The notes: generated from the sequence alone by a model not told the origin. DNA of 64,000 nucleotides from JBKHYJ01 sp046565505 (GCA_046565505.1 JBKHYJ010000063.1:1-64000); one strand, 5' to 3'. Shown: positions 34,298 through 43,459, numbered from the stretch's first letter. Translations and numbers: made by a program.

Positions 34298-35539
34298 ATG
34301 ACCGCGTCGGCCACAGGACATTCAAACCGCAAGGGCTTATTAAATAAAAAGACGGCTTCTTTAATACTGGTGTTGCTGGCCGCCGCAGGCGTGGCGGCCG
34401 TGTTGATACCTGTCTGGATCATCCACCCGTTTAAGAGCCAAACGTTGAGCGGGATGGAGCTGGCTTACACGCTGCGCCGCTGGTCGCCTGCCGCGACGTT
34501 GATCGGTTTCGTATGCGTGCTGGCGCTCGCAATTTATGTGTGGCGCGGGGGCATACGGTGGTGGGCCAAGGCGGCGCTCTTCATCGTCATTTCAGTAGCG
34601 GCCGCCTCGGCGTGGTTCGCGCGGCAGAATCATTTCGAGTGGATGTTCAATCCGCTCCCCGAAGCCGCCTTCATCAAGGCCCCCGAAGCAACCTTCGTCG
34701 CCGGCGACGACAAGGTGATAGCCGTAGAGCTTAACGGGGAATCTGTGGCCTACCCCATCAGGCAAATGGCCTACCATCATGTAATCCAAAATGAGGTGGG
34801 CGGCGTCCCTATCGTCGCCACCTACTGAACGCTCTGTCACACCGGTCTGGTGTGGGAGCGGACAGTGGACGGTCGCAGCCTGACGTTTCATCTCGCGGGC
34901 ATCAACAACCAAAACTTCATCATGCGAGATGAAGAAACGGGCACGTGGTGGCAGCAGGTTTCGGGCGAAGCCCTCTTCGGGCCGCTGAGGGGCCGCCGCC
35001 TGAACCTGGTCGCCCATGACGAGTTGCCCTTTTCCGTCTGGAAGCGCGAACAGCCCGAAGGCCGCGTGTTGCTGCCCGACAAGAACCTGGCGAACAAATA
35101 CGCCCCCACCGATTGGGAGGAACGCGTGGGGCGAATGCCCGTCGTCACCCCCGCCGGCGCGGACGAACCGCTCGCCCCTCGCGACCTGGTCGTCGGCGTC
35201 ACCGCCGGCGGCGCGTCGAAGGCTTACCCATTTACAAAGCTACAGCAGGACGCGCCCGTGATGGATGAGGTCGGCGGAGTGCCCATCGTCATTGTCATGG
35301 ACGACGGCAAGAAATCCGCGCGCGCCTTCGAGCGGAACGTCGATGGCCGCACGTTGAGCTTCTCAATAAAAGCCGCCGCGCCCGCGAACCTGACCGACCA
35401 GGAGACCGGAAGCTCATGGAGCTTCGCGGGCAAGGCGGTGAGAGGGCCGCTCGCGGGGCGGCAGTTGCAAAGGGTATTCGCGCTCAGCGATTACTGGTTT
35501 GATTGGAAGACCTACCACCCCCACACGGCGGTCTATTAA
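34298..35539 (+). CDS. DUF3179 membrane selenoprotein, UGA recoded as Sec177
   Basis: 413 residues if the TGA at 34826-34828 is read as selenocysteine; the frame continues without shift to the TAA at 35539. Three membrane helices lie in residues ~20-125, followed by two DUF3179-like units outside the membrane: residues ~140-265 and ~290-400. The first unit reads IVATY-Sec-TLCHTGLVW at the spot where family members have YCPLCxTG, so the UGA replaces the first Cys of a CxxC pair. The second unit (GGVPIVIVMDDG) lacks the pair. A SECIS-type hairpin follows directly (34830-34860). The ATG at 34298 is preceded by AAAGG. DUF3179 has no proven reaction; the Sec-x-x-Cys pair suggests redox or thiol chemistry in the periplasm. 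Standard gene calling would split it in two. Confidence 0.85.
34826..34860 (+). promoter_or_regulatory. In-frame UGA and bacterial SECIS-type hairpin
   Basis: The UGA is at 34826-34828. The hairpin has a lower stem CGCTC (34830-34834) with GAGCG (34856-34860), an asymmetric internal loop (TGT against G), an upper stem CACACC (34838-34843) with GGTGTG (34849-34854), and an apical loop GGTCT (34844-34848). The loop begins 15 bases after the UGA. GGUCU is also the apical sequence of the E. coli fdhF SECIS bound by SelB. All paired bases are perfect Watson-Crick. Confidence 0.85.
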
Positions 35540-35575
35540 ACCGCCGCTCGACCCGCGACGCGTTCGACACATGCG

Positions 35576-35605
35576 AAAGCCGCCATGCCCGGCGGCGCTT
35601 TTATT
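35576..35605 (+). terminator. Intrinsic terminator after the DUF3179 gene
   Basis: GCCGCC (35579-35584) pairs with GGCGGC (35591-35596), extended by AA/TT pairs across a small bulge, and is followed by a TTTTATT run. It separates the selenoprotein gene from the hydroxylase gene 60 bases downstream. Confidence 0.7.
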
Positions 35606-35671
35606 CTGCCCGCCGCCAATAGAAGGTGGTAAAATGCCGACTGCGTCCCCGCGGGCGGCAGGAGAATGGAC

Positions 35672-38278
35672 ATGGCGACACGGCTTGAATTCACCCTGAA
35701 CGGAGCGGCACGCTCTGTGGATGTAGAAGATGGGATCACGCTTCTTGAAGCGTTGCGCGATGGCTGCGGGCTGATCTCGCCCAAGGATGGGTGCAGCCCC
35801 ACGGGCCAGTGCGGATGCTGCACGGTCATAGTCGATGACCGCGCGGTCGTCTCCTGCGCGATACCGGCGAAGAGCGCGGCGGGAAAACATGTTCTCACGC
35901 TCGAAGGGTTCAGCGAGCGCGAGCGCGAGACGTTCGCCGACAGCTTCATCGCATGCGGCGGTTTGCAGTGCGGCTTCTGCACGCCGGGCATCGTCGCGCG
36001 GGCGAAGAACCTGCTGGACAAGAACCCTGAGCCCACCGACGACCAGATCAACCGCATGCTGAGTATGCATCACTGCCGCTGCACCGGCTACGTGAAGATA
36101 GCAGACTCCATCAGGATGGCTTCAAGGGCGCTGCGTGGCGAAGCGATTCCCGAATTCGATAACAGCGGCAGGGTGGGCACGAGCCTGCCGCGGTACGAGG
36201 CGCGGGATTTAGTGCTCGGCGACAGGCCCTACATTGACGACATGTCTTTCCCCGGCATGCTTCATGGCGCGGTCCTGCTGTCGGAGCACCCGCGGGCGCT
36301 CGTCAATCGCATAGACACGAGCAAGGCTAAGGAAATCCCGGGGGTCATCGCCGTGGTGACCGCCGCCGACGCGCCGGGCGAGCGGTACCAGGGACTCATA
36401 TACAAAGACTGGCCGATATTCGTGGCCGCAGGCGAACAGACTCGCTACGTCGGCGACGTGATAGCCGCCGTGGCGGCCATCGACCGCCGCACGGCCAGGC
36501 TAGCGGCCCAGGCAGTCGTCGTCGATTACGAGGTGCTGGAGCCGGTGACCAGCCCCGAGGGTGCGCTCGCGCCCGACGCGCCGCTGATTCACAAGAAGGG
36601 GAACCTCCTCAGCAGGTCGGAGATTAACCGCGGCAACGTTGAAGAGGCCCTCGCGAATTCGGCCCACGTCGCGACGCACACGTTTCAAACTCAATTCATA
36701 GAGCACATGTTCCTGGAGCCAGAATCGTGTATCGCCATGCCAGAAAGCGACGGCCTCAGGGTTTACACGCAAGGGCAGGGAGTCTTTGACGACCGCCGGC
36801 AGATCGCGTCTTTCTTAGGCATGGCCGAAGACAAGGTATTCGTCACGCTCGTGTCGAACGGCGGGGCCTTCGGCGGCAAAGAGGACATGAGTGTGCAGGC
36901 GCAGACGGCGCTGCTCGCCCGCGTCACGGGCTCGCCCGTAAAACTGACGCTCAGCCGCGAAGAGAGCTTGAGGCTTCACCCCAAGCGTCACCCGATCAAG
37001 ATGACCTACACCGTGGGCTGTGACGCGGAGGGACGCCTCACCGCCGTCAAGGCCGACATGATAGGCGACAAGGGCGCGTACGCATCTGTCGGCACGAAAG
37101 TCCTTGAGCGCGCGGCCGGACACTGCACGGGCCCGTACAAAGTAGACAACGTGCATGTCGTGTCGCTCGCGGTCTACACTAATAACCCGCCCTGCGGCGC
37201 GATGCGCGGGTTCGGCGCTAACCAGGCGGCCTTCGCCATAGAGTCCATGCTGGACATACTGGCCGAGAAGGTCGGCATAGACTCATGGGAAATCCGCTAC
37301 CGCAACGCGCTAGACGTGGGGGATAAGTTCTGCACCGGCCAGGTGCTCGAATCCAGCGTCGGGTTGAAGAAGACTCTCGAAGCGGTCAAGGAAATATACA
37401 GGGGCGCGAAGTACGCCGGAATCGCTTGCGGGATCAAGAACGTTGGCATAGGCAACGGGCTTCCCGAGTACGGCAAGGCCATGCTCGAAGTGCATGAGGA
37501 TGGGACCGTCGGCATCTACACGGGGTTCACGGAGATGGGCCAGGGGCTTTTCACCATCTTGCAGCAGACCGCTTGCGAAGAGACCGGGCTGCCGCCGGGC
37601 GTGTTTGATTACGTCTCGGCCGACACTAAATATGACTTGAATTGCGGGCAGACGACCGCCTCCCGCGCCACGTTCCTGGGGTGCAGGGCGGTACAGGAGG
37701 CGGCCCGTAAGCTGAAGGCCGCCCTCGACCGGAAGCAGACGTTGAGCGACCTGGCCGGCCGCACTTACTATGGCGAGATAGTCATTGACGACACCGTGTC
37801 CTTAGAGGCCAGAGCCGAAAGGCCGAAGACGCATTTCGCGTATGGCTTCGCCACACAGGTCGTGATACTCGACGACGATGGCCGGGTCAGCAAAGTCGTC
37901 GCCGCACACGACGTGGGCAAGGTCATGAATCCGGCGTTGCTCGAAGGGCAGATCGAAGGCTCCATTCATATGGGCCTGGGGTATGCGCTGACGGAGGAGT
38001 TCAGGGTCGAGAACGGGGTCCCCAAAACTATGACCGTCAACTCGCAAGGGCTTTTGCGCGCGAGACACATGCCCGAAGTCGAATTGATCTTGATCGAAGA
38101 CAGTCACCCCGACGGGCCTTATGGCGCGAAGGGCGTCGGGGAGATAGGACTCGTGCCGACGGCCCCCGCGGTGGCCGGCGCGCTATACCGATACGACCAC
38201 ATTCGCAGGTTCGCGCTGCCCATGAAGGATTCGCCCGCGGCGCGGTTCGTTCGCGTCGGCGCGTCGGGCGGCCGCTGA
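35672..38278 (+). CDS. Two-domain molybdenum hydroxylase, selenium-dependent xanthine dehydrogenase type
   Basis: 868 residues. AGGAGA lies 7 bases before the ATG at 35672; an ATG two codons earlier has no room for it. Residues ~1-160 bind two [2Fe-2S] clusters: CSPTGQCGCCTVIVDDRAVVSC, then CGGLQCGFCTPG and HHCRCTGY. Residues ~180-860 form the molybdopterin domains, with the catalytic Glu in GAKGVGEIGLVPTAPA near the end. There is no FAD domain. Fused Fe-S plus Moco subunits of this length are found in the selenium-dependent xanthine dehydrogenase group (XdhD-like) and in Mop-type aldehyde oxidoreductases; the overall look favours the former. Selenium would then be a Mo ligand, not Sec. The substrate is likely a purine or related heterocycle. 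The neighbouring selenoprotein and SsnA-like gene fit that reading. Confidence 0.85.
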   Translation: MATRLEFTLNGAARSVDVEDGITLLEALRDGCGLISPKDGCSPTGQCGCCTVIVDDRAVVSCAIPAKSAAGKHVLTLEGFSERERETFADSFIACGGLQCGFCTPGIVARAKNLLDKNPEPTDDQINRMLSMHHCRCTGYVKIADSIRMASRALRGEAIPEFDNSGRVGTSLPRYEARDLVLGDRPYIDDMSFPGMLHGAVLLSEHPRALVNRIDTSKAKEIPGVIAVVTAADAPGERYQGLIYKDWPIFVAAGEQTRYVGDVIAAVAAIDRRTARLAAQAVVVDYEVLEPVTSPEGALAPDAPLIHKKGNLLSRSEINRGNVEEALANSAHVATHTFQTQFIEHMFLEPESCIAMPESDGLRVYTQGQGVFDDRRQIASFLGMAEDKVFVTLVSNGGAFGGKEDMSVQAQTALLARVTGSPVKLTLSREESLRLHPKRHPIKMTYTVGCDAEGRLTAVKADMIGDKGAYASVGTKVLERAAGHCTGPYKVDNVHVVSLAVYTNNPPCGAMRGFGANQAAFAIESMLDILAEKVGIDSWEIRYRNALDVGDKFCTGQVLESSVGLKKTLEAVKEIYRGAKYAGIACGIKNVGIGNGLPEYGKAMLEVHEDGTVGIYTGFTEMGQGLFTILQQTACEETGLPPGVFDYVSADTKYDLNCGQTTASRATFLGCRAVQEAARKLKAALDRKQTLSDLAGRTYYGEIVIDDTVSLEARAERPKTHFAYGFATQVVILDDDGRVSKVVAAHDVGKVMNPALLEGQIEGSIHMGLGYALTEEFRVENGVPKTMTVNSQGLLRARHMPEVELILIEDSHPDGPYGAKGVGEIGLVPTAPAVAGALYRYDHIRRFALPMKDSPAARFVRVGASGGR

Positions 38279-38401
38279 GATTACCGCCGCGCCCGCCTGT
38301 GACCGCGAGCGCCTCTTCTCGGCGCTCTCGAATTTTACCCTCATGCGCGTTTGTATGCCCCGCATAGGCCGGCGGGCCCGCGCCTCTCCCGAACAACACC
38401 G

Positions 38402-38458
38402 TTGACAAATCGAAGAAGCCATCCATAATGACTACATCTTTTTGGATGGTTGGCTTCT
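38402..38458 (+). promoter_or_regulatory. Consensus promoter overlapped by an inverted repeat
   Basis: TTGACA at 38402-38407 and CATAAT at 38424-38429, spacer 16 bases. An imperfect inverted repeat (AGAAGCC-ATCCA at 38414-38425 and TGGAT-GGTT-GGCTTCT at 38443-38458) covers the spacer, the -10 box and the start region. It could be an operator or a hairpin at the 5' end of the J-domain/PilZ mRNA. Confidence 0.6.
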
Positions 38459-38508
38459 ACCCCCGAAGAAGATCCCATAAATATTATTAGCGGTTAAGAG
38501 GCGCGCTT

Positions 38509-39726
38509 ATGAAAACTTCGGGCGCTTTAGTCCAACAGTCAGGGTCATCGACCCAATCGCAGCAGGGGAAGGTTGCGCGGCAGGGGAACACAGGGAAACT
38601 GATAAGCGCGCACTACCTGGAAATCGAGTACCTCTTAAACCGCGTCGAGAATTCGATCACGCACTACCAGACGCTCGGCGTAGAGCGGTCGGCCACTAAC
38701 GAAGATATTATACTCGCTTACCACAACACCGTATCCGTGCTGCACCCGTCTTACTACAAGGTCAGGGCGGCTTTCCCCGACGAGATGCTGATGAGGATTG
38801 ACGAGACGTTCAACAAGGTCTCGGAAGCTTTCTCGGTCTTAACCAGCCACCGCAGGAGGGCCGAGTATGACAAGGGGCTCCACAGGCCGGCGTTCACGCC
38901 GCTGCCGCTCGATTCGCCGAACGTCCGTTTTATAAAGGAGCGCCGCGGTCAGCAGGCCGGCGCGGCTATCGGGCGACCTGTGCCGGAACCCTCCGCCCAC
39001 GAGCCGATCAGTATCAAAGCCCCTTTGGGGCAGCAGCCGGCTTTCACAAGGCCCTGGAGCGAAGAGGCCGCGGCCAACCGCCGGCGTTACGAACGCTTCA
39101 AGCTTTGCGTGCCCGCACTGGTCACGGGGCACGACGGCGCGAACGGGAGGTGGCAAGAGGTAGCCAAGACGCTGGACGTGAGCCGCAGGGGCGTCGCCAT
39201 TAATATGAAGAAACATGTGCGCCACGGGGCGGTCGTGCATGTGACGTTGCCCCTGCCGACAAGGTTCCGCAGCCACGGCTTCTCGGAGCCCGGCTATAAC
39301 ATGTACGCGATAGTGCGGCGGGTAGAGCTCGCCATAGATGGCGTCAGAACCGTAGGGCTCGAATTCATCGGGCCGAACCCGCCGGCCGGTTACCTGCATA
39401 AGCCGTGGGCTACGTTTCGGACCCAGAAGTGGGACGGGCCGGACCGCCGCAGGGAGGCGCGATTCGAGCGCGTCGAACCTGTCGTAATTGAATACCTCGA
39501 CGACTCGCACCAATCCGTCGGAAAGGAAGTCGCGTTCACCGAGAACGTCAGCTCGGGCGGCGCGCGAGTGACGGTGAACGCCGCGCCGGAAGAGTTCGGC
39601 ATGGTCAGGGTCGTCAGCGCGGACCGCAGCTTTGAAAGCACCGCCCTGGTGCGAAACCAGTTCGCGGGGGCCGATGGCCTCGAGCGCCTATGCTTACAGT
39701 TCTTGGATAACGAGTGGCCCCTGTAG
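38509..39726 (+). CDS. J-domain protein fused to two PilZ domains
   Basis: 405 residues starting at 38509 with AAGAGG upstream. Residues ~50-122 form a J-like domain (HYQTLGVERSATNEDIILAY through RRRAEYDKGL), but the HPD tripeptide needed to stimulate DnaK reads HPS. Residues ~190-290 and ~310-400 are two PilZ-like domains, each opening with an Arg-rich motif (RRRYERF and RRREARFERV) and containing DVSRRGVAI and NVSSGGARV, the (D/N)xSxxG motif. PilZ domains bind cyclic di-GMP. The protein is likely a cytoplasmic signalling adaptor, perhaps for motility or surface polymers. It has its own strong promoter. Confidence 0.85.
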   Translation: MKTSGALVQQSGSSTQSQQGKVARQGNTGKLISAHYLEIEYLLNRVENSITHYQTLGVERSATNEDIILAYHNTVSVLHPSYYKVRAAFPDEMLMRIDETFNKVSEAFSVLTSHRRRAEYDKGLHRPAFTPLPLDSPNVRFIKERRGQQAGAAIGRPVPEPSAHEPISIKAPLGQQPAFTRPWSEEAAANRRRYERFKLCVPALVTGHDGANGRWQEVAKTLDVSRRGVAINMKKHVRHGAVVHVTLPLPTRFRSHGFSEPGYNMYAIVRRVELAIDGVRTVGLEFIGPNPPAGYLHKPWATFRTQKWDGPDRRREARFERVEPVVIEYLDDSHQSVGKEVAFTENVSSGGARVTVNAAPEEFGMVRVVSADRSFESTALVRNQFAGADGLERLCLQFLDNEWPL

Positions 39727-39957
39727 GCTCATCTTCTTCGAGCCGAATGGCCTTCAGCCCGGGCCTGAGTCTCTTACAGCTTTCGGATCCCGTCATAACA
39801 TTCACCGCCGGCTCGCTCGCCATGTATATCCTACATCCCCGCCTGATTGCTCAAGCGGCCATTCGCGACACGCCCGTAGGCCGGCCTGATAGAGATTTGA
39901 AAGTCGTTGACTTATCCTGCCTGCTTAACTAATCTTCCGCTGCCGAGATGGATCAAC

Positions 39958-41292
39958 ATGAGCGAATCCCTGATCATCAAAAACGCCGCCGTCGTCACTC
40001 TGGACGACCAGAACCGTATTTTTGAAGGGAGCGTGATGGTCGAGGGCGGGATGATAACCGCGCTCGGCGAAACTCTGGACGCGCGCCCCGGCGAAGCGAT
40101 AGATGCGCGTGGGTGTGCACTCCTGCCGGGCTTCGTGCAGACACACGTACACCTATGCCAGACTCTGTTTCGAGGCGCGGCGGACGACCTCGCCCTGATC
40201 GACTGGCTGAAGAAACGCATATGGCCTATGGAAGCCGCGCACACGCCTGATTCCCTTTACGCCTCGGCCCGGCTCGGGGTCGCCGAATTGATTCGCGGGG
40301 GCACGACTTGCGCGCTGACGATGGAAACGGTGCGCCATACGGAACAGGCTTTCAGGGCGGTCGAGGAGTCGGGCTTTCGCGCCACGGTCGGCAAATGCAT
40401 GATGGACAAAGGCGACGGTGTCCCCGCCGAATTGCGCGAAACGGCGGATGATTCGGTCGCCGAATCGCTCGCGCTGTCTGAACGCTGGCACGGGCGCGCG
40501 GGGGGCAGGATACGTTGCTGTTTCGCGCCGCGCTTCGCCGTCAGTTGTACGCGCGAATTGCTGGAGCGCGTGGCGCGGCTTTCGCGCGAGCACGGGATGA
40601 TGGTTCACACGCATGCCTCTGAAAACAGAGACGAGATTGAGTTGGTCGAGCGTGAGACCGGCCGCCGGAATATCGAATACCTGAACGACATCGGCCTCGC
40701 CGCGCCTCACGTCTTGCTAGCGCACTGCGTACACATCAACGACGCGGAGCTTGAGATACTCCGCGCGACCGGGACTCACGTCGCTCATTGCCCATCGTCG
40801 AACTTGAAGCTCGGCTCGGGGCTCGCCCGCGTCGCCGAGATGATAGAGCGCGGCGTATCCGTGTCGCTCGGCGCGGACGGCGCGGCGTGCAACAACCGCC
40901 TGGATATGTTTACAGAGATGCGAATGGCCGCGCTCGTTCAGAAGGCCCTCAGAGGGCCGCGGTCCCTGCCCGCCCTGGCCGCGCTCAGGATGGCGACCGT
41001 CGATGGTGCGCGCGCGCTCGGGCTTGGCGAAGAGGTCGGGAGCATAGAGGTAGGCAAGCGCGCGGACATGATCCTGGTCAACCTCGACGGGTTACACATG
41101 ACGCCGCGGCCCGACCTGGTCTCGACTATCGTTTACGCGGCGGAGGCGGGCGACGTGCGCACCGTGATTATCGACGGGCGCATTGTTATGCGGGATAGAG
41201 AATTGACCACGCTGGACGAAAAAGCAGTGGCCGAGCAGGCGCTCCACGAAGCCGCGCGGATGCAGGGCATCTTAAAATCCGACTCCGAATAA
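39958..41292 (+). CDS. TrzN/SsnA-type amidohydrolase (deoxyadenosine/SAH deaminase-like)
   Basis: 444 residues from the ATG at 39958 (MSESLIIKNAAVV); the frame extends to a TTG at 39907. Metal site motifs of the amidohydrolase superfamily are complete: HVHLCQTLFRG, HTHASE, HCVHIND and GADGAACNNRLDMF. The last motif is typical of the group with 5'-methylthioadenosine/S-adenosylhomocysteine deaminase, 5'-deoxyadenosine deaminase, TrzN and SsnA. It probably removes an amino group from a purine nucleoside or ring. SsnA proteins are often encoded near selenium-dependent hydroxylases; one lies 1.7 kb upstream here. I considered HutF and HutI because of the hut genes, but the motifs fit less well. 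Confidence 0.85.
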   Translation: MSESLIIKNAAVVTLDDQNRIFEGSVMVEGGMITALGETLDARPGEAIDARGCALLPGFVQTHVHLCQTLFRGAADDLALIDWLKKRIWPMEAAHTPDSLYASARLGVAELIRGGTTCALTMETVRHTEQAFRAVEESGFRATVGKCMMDKGDGVPAELRETADDSVAESLALSERWHGRAGGRIRCCFAPRFAVSCTRELLERVARLSREHGMMVHTHASENRDEIELVERETGRRNIEYLNDIGLAAPHVLLAHCVHINDAELEILRATGTHVAHCPSSNLKLGSGLARVAEMIERGVSVSLGADGAACNNRLDMFTEMRMAALVQKALRGPRSLPALAALRMATVDGARALGLGEEVGSIEVGKRADMILVNLDGLHMTPRPDLVSTIVYAAEAGDVRTVIIDGRIVMRDRELTTLDEKAVAEQALHEAARMQGILKSDSE

Positions 41293-41409
41293 GAGCGGTC
41301 AACCGCGAGGGGGCAATTGATCGGGGCCTATACACCTAAGTCACGCCTGCGCCGCCCGCCTGCCGCGTGAGTCGCGGCGCTCGCGCCCTTCTGAAACCTT
41401 GCCGGAGAC

Positions 41410-42159
41410 TTAAAGCTCTACGCCGAAGTGCTCTCGCAGCGCGGCGGCGTATTCATCCTGCGTCGCCAGCGCCCGCTCCTGTCGCCCTTCGCCCGTCGTC
41501 GTGATGAGCCGCATGTCTGTCAACGTGATACGCCCACCCTGCGTCGCCAGAGAGCAGGTCCGACGTCGCGTGAATGGCGAATCAGGCGAGGTCTGATGGT
41601 AGCGACACATCTCCGCAAAATCCTCATACCGGAATGGCTCCAGCGTGAAGCGATACTGCGGCTCCCATGAGCCCGAATCATCACGCTGTTTCAAGATAAA
41701 ATGCTCGCCGTCGCGGTCGATCAGGTAAGCGCCCTCCTTCTGGACCTGCGGGCCCGGTCGATCAAGCAGCAGCGGCTCGCGGAACGAATCTCCGAAGCCA
41801 ACGTCCGCGAGCCACCTGTCTTCCAGCCGGACCAGCAGCGCCATGTGGTCGAACGGCGGGCCGAACCCGCCGGCCTCCTTCGCCACCCCCGCCGACACCA
41901 TCTGAACGTCAAAACCGAGCGCGCGTAACAGCGCCCCGAATGCGCCATTCAATTCGTAGCAGAATCCCCCGCGGCGGCGGCCGACGACCTTCGATAGCAG
42001 CTTGCCCTCGTCGAGAATGATCGGCCGCTCAAGGTGAATGTCGAGGTTCTCGAACGGAACGGAAAGCATGTGCGCGCGGTGCAGGCGGAGCAGCGTTTCC
42101 GCGCCGGGGTCGAGCGGGCCGTCGTAGTTGATTCTTTCCAGATAAGCCTTGATGTCCAT
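41410..42159 (-). CDS. Arylamine N-acetyltransferase
   Basis: 249 residues, slightly shorter than the usual ~275. The catalytic triad is intact: Cys67 in RRRGGFCYELNG, His105 in FDHMALLV and Asp119 in LADVGFGD. These cytoplasmic enzymes move acetyl from acetyl-CoA to aromatic amines and hydrazines, or serve as acyltransferases in natural-product pathways. The start at 42159 (MDIKAYLERI) lies 24 bases after the stop of the DUF3616 lipoprotein gene, so it is likely the last gene of the same minus-strand unit. Confidence 0.93.
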   Translation of the reverse strand: MDIKAYLERINYDGPLDPGAETLLRLHRAHMLSVPFENLDIHLERPIILDEGKLLSKVVGRRRGGFCYELNGAFGALLRALGFDVQMVSAGVAKEAGGFGPPFDHMALLVRLEDRWLADVGFGDSFREPLLLDRPGPQVQKEGAYLIDRDGEHFILKQRDDSGSWEPQYRFTLEPFRYEDFAEMCRYHQTSPDSPFTRRRTCSLATQGGRITLTDMRLITTTGEGRQERALATQDEYAAALREHFGVEL

Positions 42160-42183
42160 AATCCCGCCCCGCCCGCGTCTCGC

Positions 42184-43260
42184 TCACTGCAAATCCGCGT
42201 AATCGAGTTTCAGATAGCTCCCGCCGTCGCCGACTATGAAAATGTAATCGCGTCCATTCATCTCTACCCGGGTGACGCCCTCCGGCTTCATCTTCTGATT
42301 GAGCTTGATGCTCATCTTTCTCAAGCCGGGGCCGCTGGCCGGTTGGTCGCCTGCCCCATCCCACTGCCACAACTCGAAGTCCGGGCTTTCATGATGTTCG
42401 GGCGCGCCGGAAATGATGAAGAAGGACTTCAGCTTGCCGTCGTATTGAATATCGCGTATGCCTAAATCCCCCAGCGGCAAATGAATCGCGTGCGGCTCGG
42501 CGAGCTGCAAGCCTGACGCGGACAGCGGCGCGCCCGCGGCGGGCAACCTGAACGCGATGATGAGCGCCTGCTGATTCACCACGGGGGAGCGCAGCCCCAC
42601 CAGCAGCCGCATGTTCACGGGGTCCGCCGCTATGGCCTCGACGTTCAGGCCGCCGTCTTTGGCCTTCTTCTCTCCTTCGCCTTTCAACTCCGGGACCTTA
42701 TCGAAGAGGAACGCGCGAAAGTTCGGCACCGCTTCCGCCTTCGACACGCTCAGCGTGTTGGGGTCGAAGGCGAAACGCACGAGCGCGTTCTCGTCGCCGC
42801 GCTTGTCAACGGACTGCGAGCCAATGATGTAGTAGTACGAGCCATCGAAAGTGATCCCCTCCGGGTCCTGGACCCTGACGCCGAGCGGTATTGGTTTCAC
42901 CTCGCCCACCTGTTGGCCCGACTCGTCCACCTGCATCCAGAAGATTTTGTCTTCTTTATTGTCGTCGATGAAGAGCACGCCATTCGTCCCGGGCACGAAT
43001 ACCACGCCGGACGCCTCGAATGCTTCGCCGCGAAACGGCGTGCCCGGCCCCGTCTTCTGCTTTGCCTTTCCGCCCGAATCGGCCTTGCCTTCAGACCTCT
43101 CGGCCTTCGAGCCGCAGCCGGCGAATAATACCGCGGCGCACAGGAGCAGGAGCGCGGCCATCAGACCGGCGCGCGCGCGGGCGCCGCGCTGGCCGCCAGC
43201 CCGGGCTAAACCGTTAACGTCCGGGCGATGAGCCCGTGGGGGGATGAAGTATGGGAGCAT
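42184..43260 (-). CDS. DUF3616 lipoprotein
   Basis: 358 residues. A long basic N-terminus leads into a hydrophobic core and a lipobox (AAVLFAGCGS), so the mature protein should be lipid-anchored at about residue 49. AAAGGCAGG precedes the ATG. The mature part matches the DUF3616 pattern: NALVRFAFD, GLNVEAIAADPVNMRLLVGLRSPVV, LGDLGIRDIQYDGK, FFIISGAP, and a final PEGVTRVEMNGRDYIFIVGDGG. It is probably a beta-propeller of unknown function. It is a close paralogue of the C-terminal third of the next gene upstream. Confidence 0.8.
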   Translation of the reverse strand: MLPYFIPPRAHRPDVNGLARAGGQRGARARAGLMAALLLLCAAVLFAGCGSKAERSEGKADSGGKAKQKTGPGTPFRGEAFEASGVVFVPGTNGVLFIDDNKEDKIFWMQVDESGQQVGEVKPIPLGVRVQDPEGITFDGSYYYIIGSQSVDKRGDENALVRFAFDPNTLSVSKAEAVPNFRAFLFDKVPELKGEGEKKAKDGGLNVEAIAADPVNMRLLVGLRSPVVNQQALIIAFRLPAAGAPLSASGLQLAEPHAIHLPLGDLGIRDIQYDGKLKSFFIISGAPEHHESPDFELWQWDGAGDQPASGPGLRKMSIKLNQKMKPEGVTRVEMNGRDYIFIVGDGGSYLKLDYADLQ

Positions 43261-43459
43261 TGATGCCTGCCTTTTGCTAGTCCTTAAAATCGGGCGACGC
43301 GCGCCTTATTGATGGCATCCACTTAAGAGCATTGGCCCCGCCTTTGAGATTATGACCTGTTTCGCCCGCAGGTTCCAGCTTCGCGACGCGGGCCGGCCGG
43401 CGGCGTGGAACCGGCTCCTGTGGCGGGTTTCAAGTAAGGTGAGGGGGGCGACGCGGCCG

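Noticed and set aside
34826..34828. TGA read as a nonsense mutation that makes the DUF3179 gene a pseudogene
   Set aside because: The frame is intact on both sides, the TGA replaces a family Cys exactly, and a SECIS-type hairpin with a GGTCT loop follows at the right distance.
39958..41292. Amidohydrolase as HutI or HutF completing the histidine pathway
   Set aside because: The GADGAACNNRLDMF motif fits the deoxyadenosine/SAH deaminase-TrzN-SsnA group, and it lies 15 kb from the hut genes next to the Mo hydroxylase.
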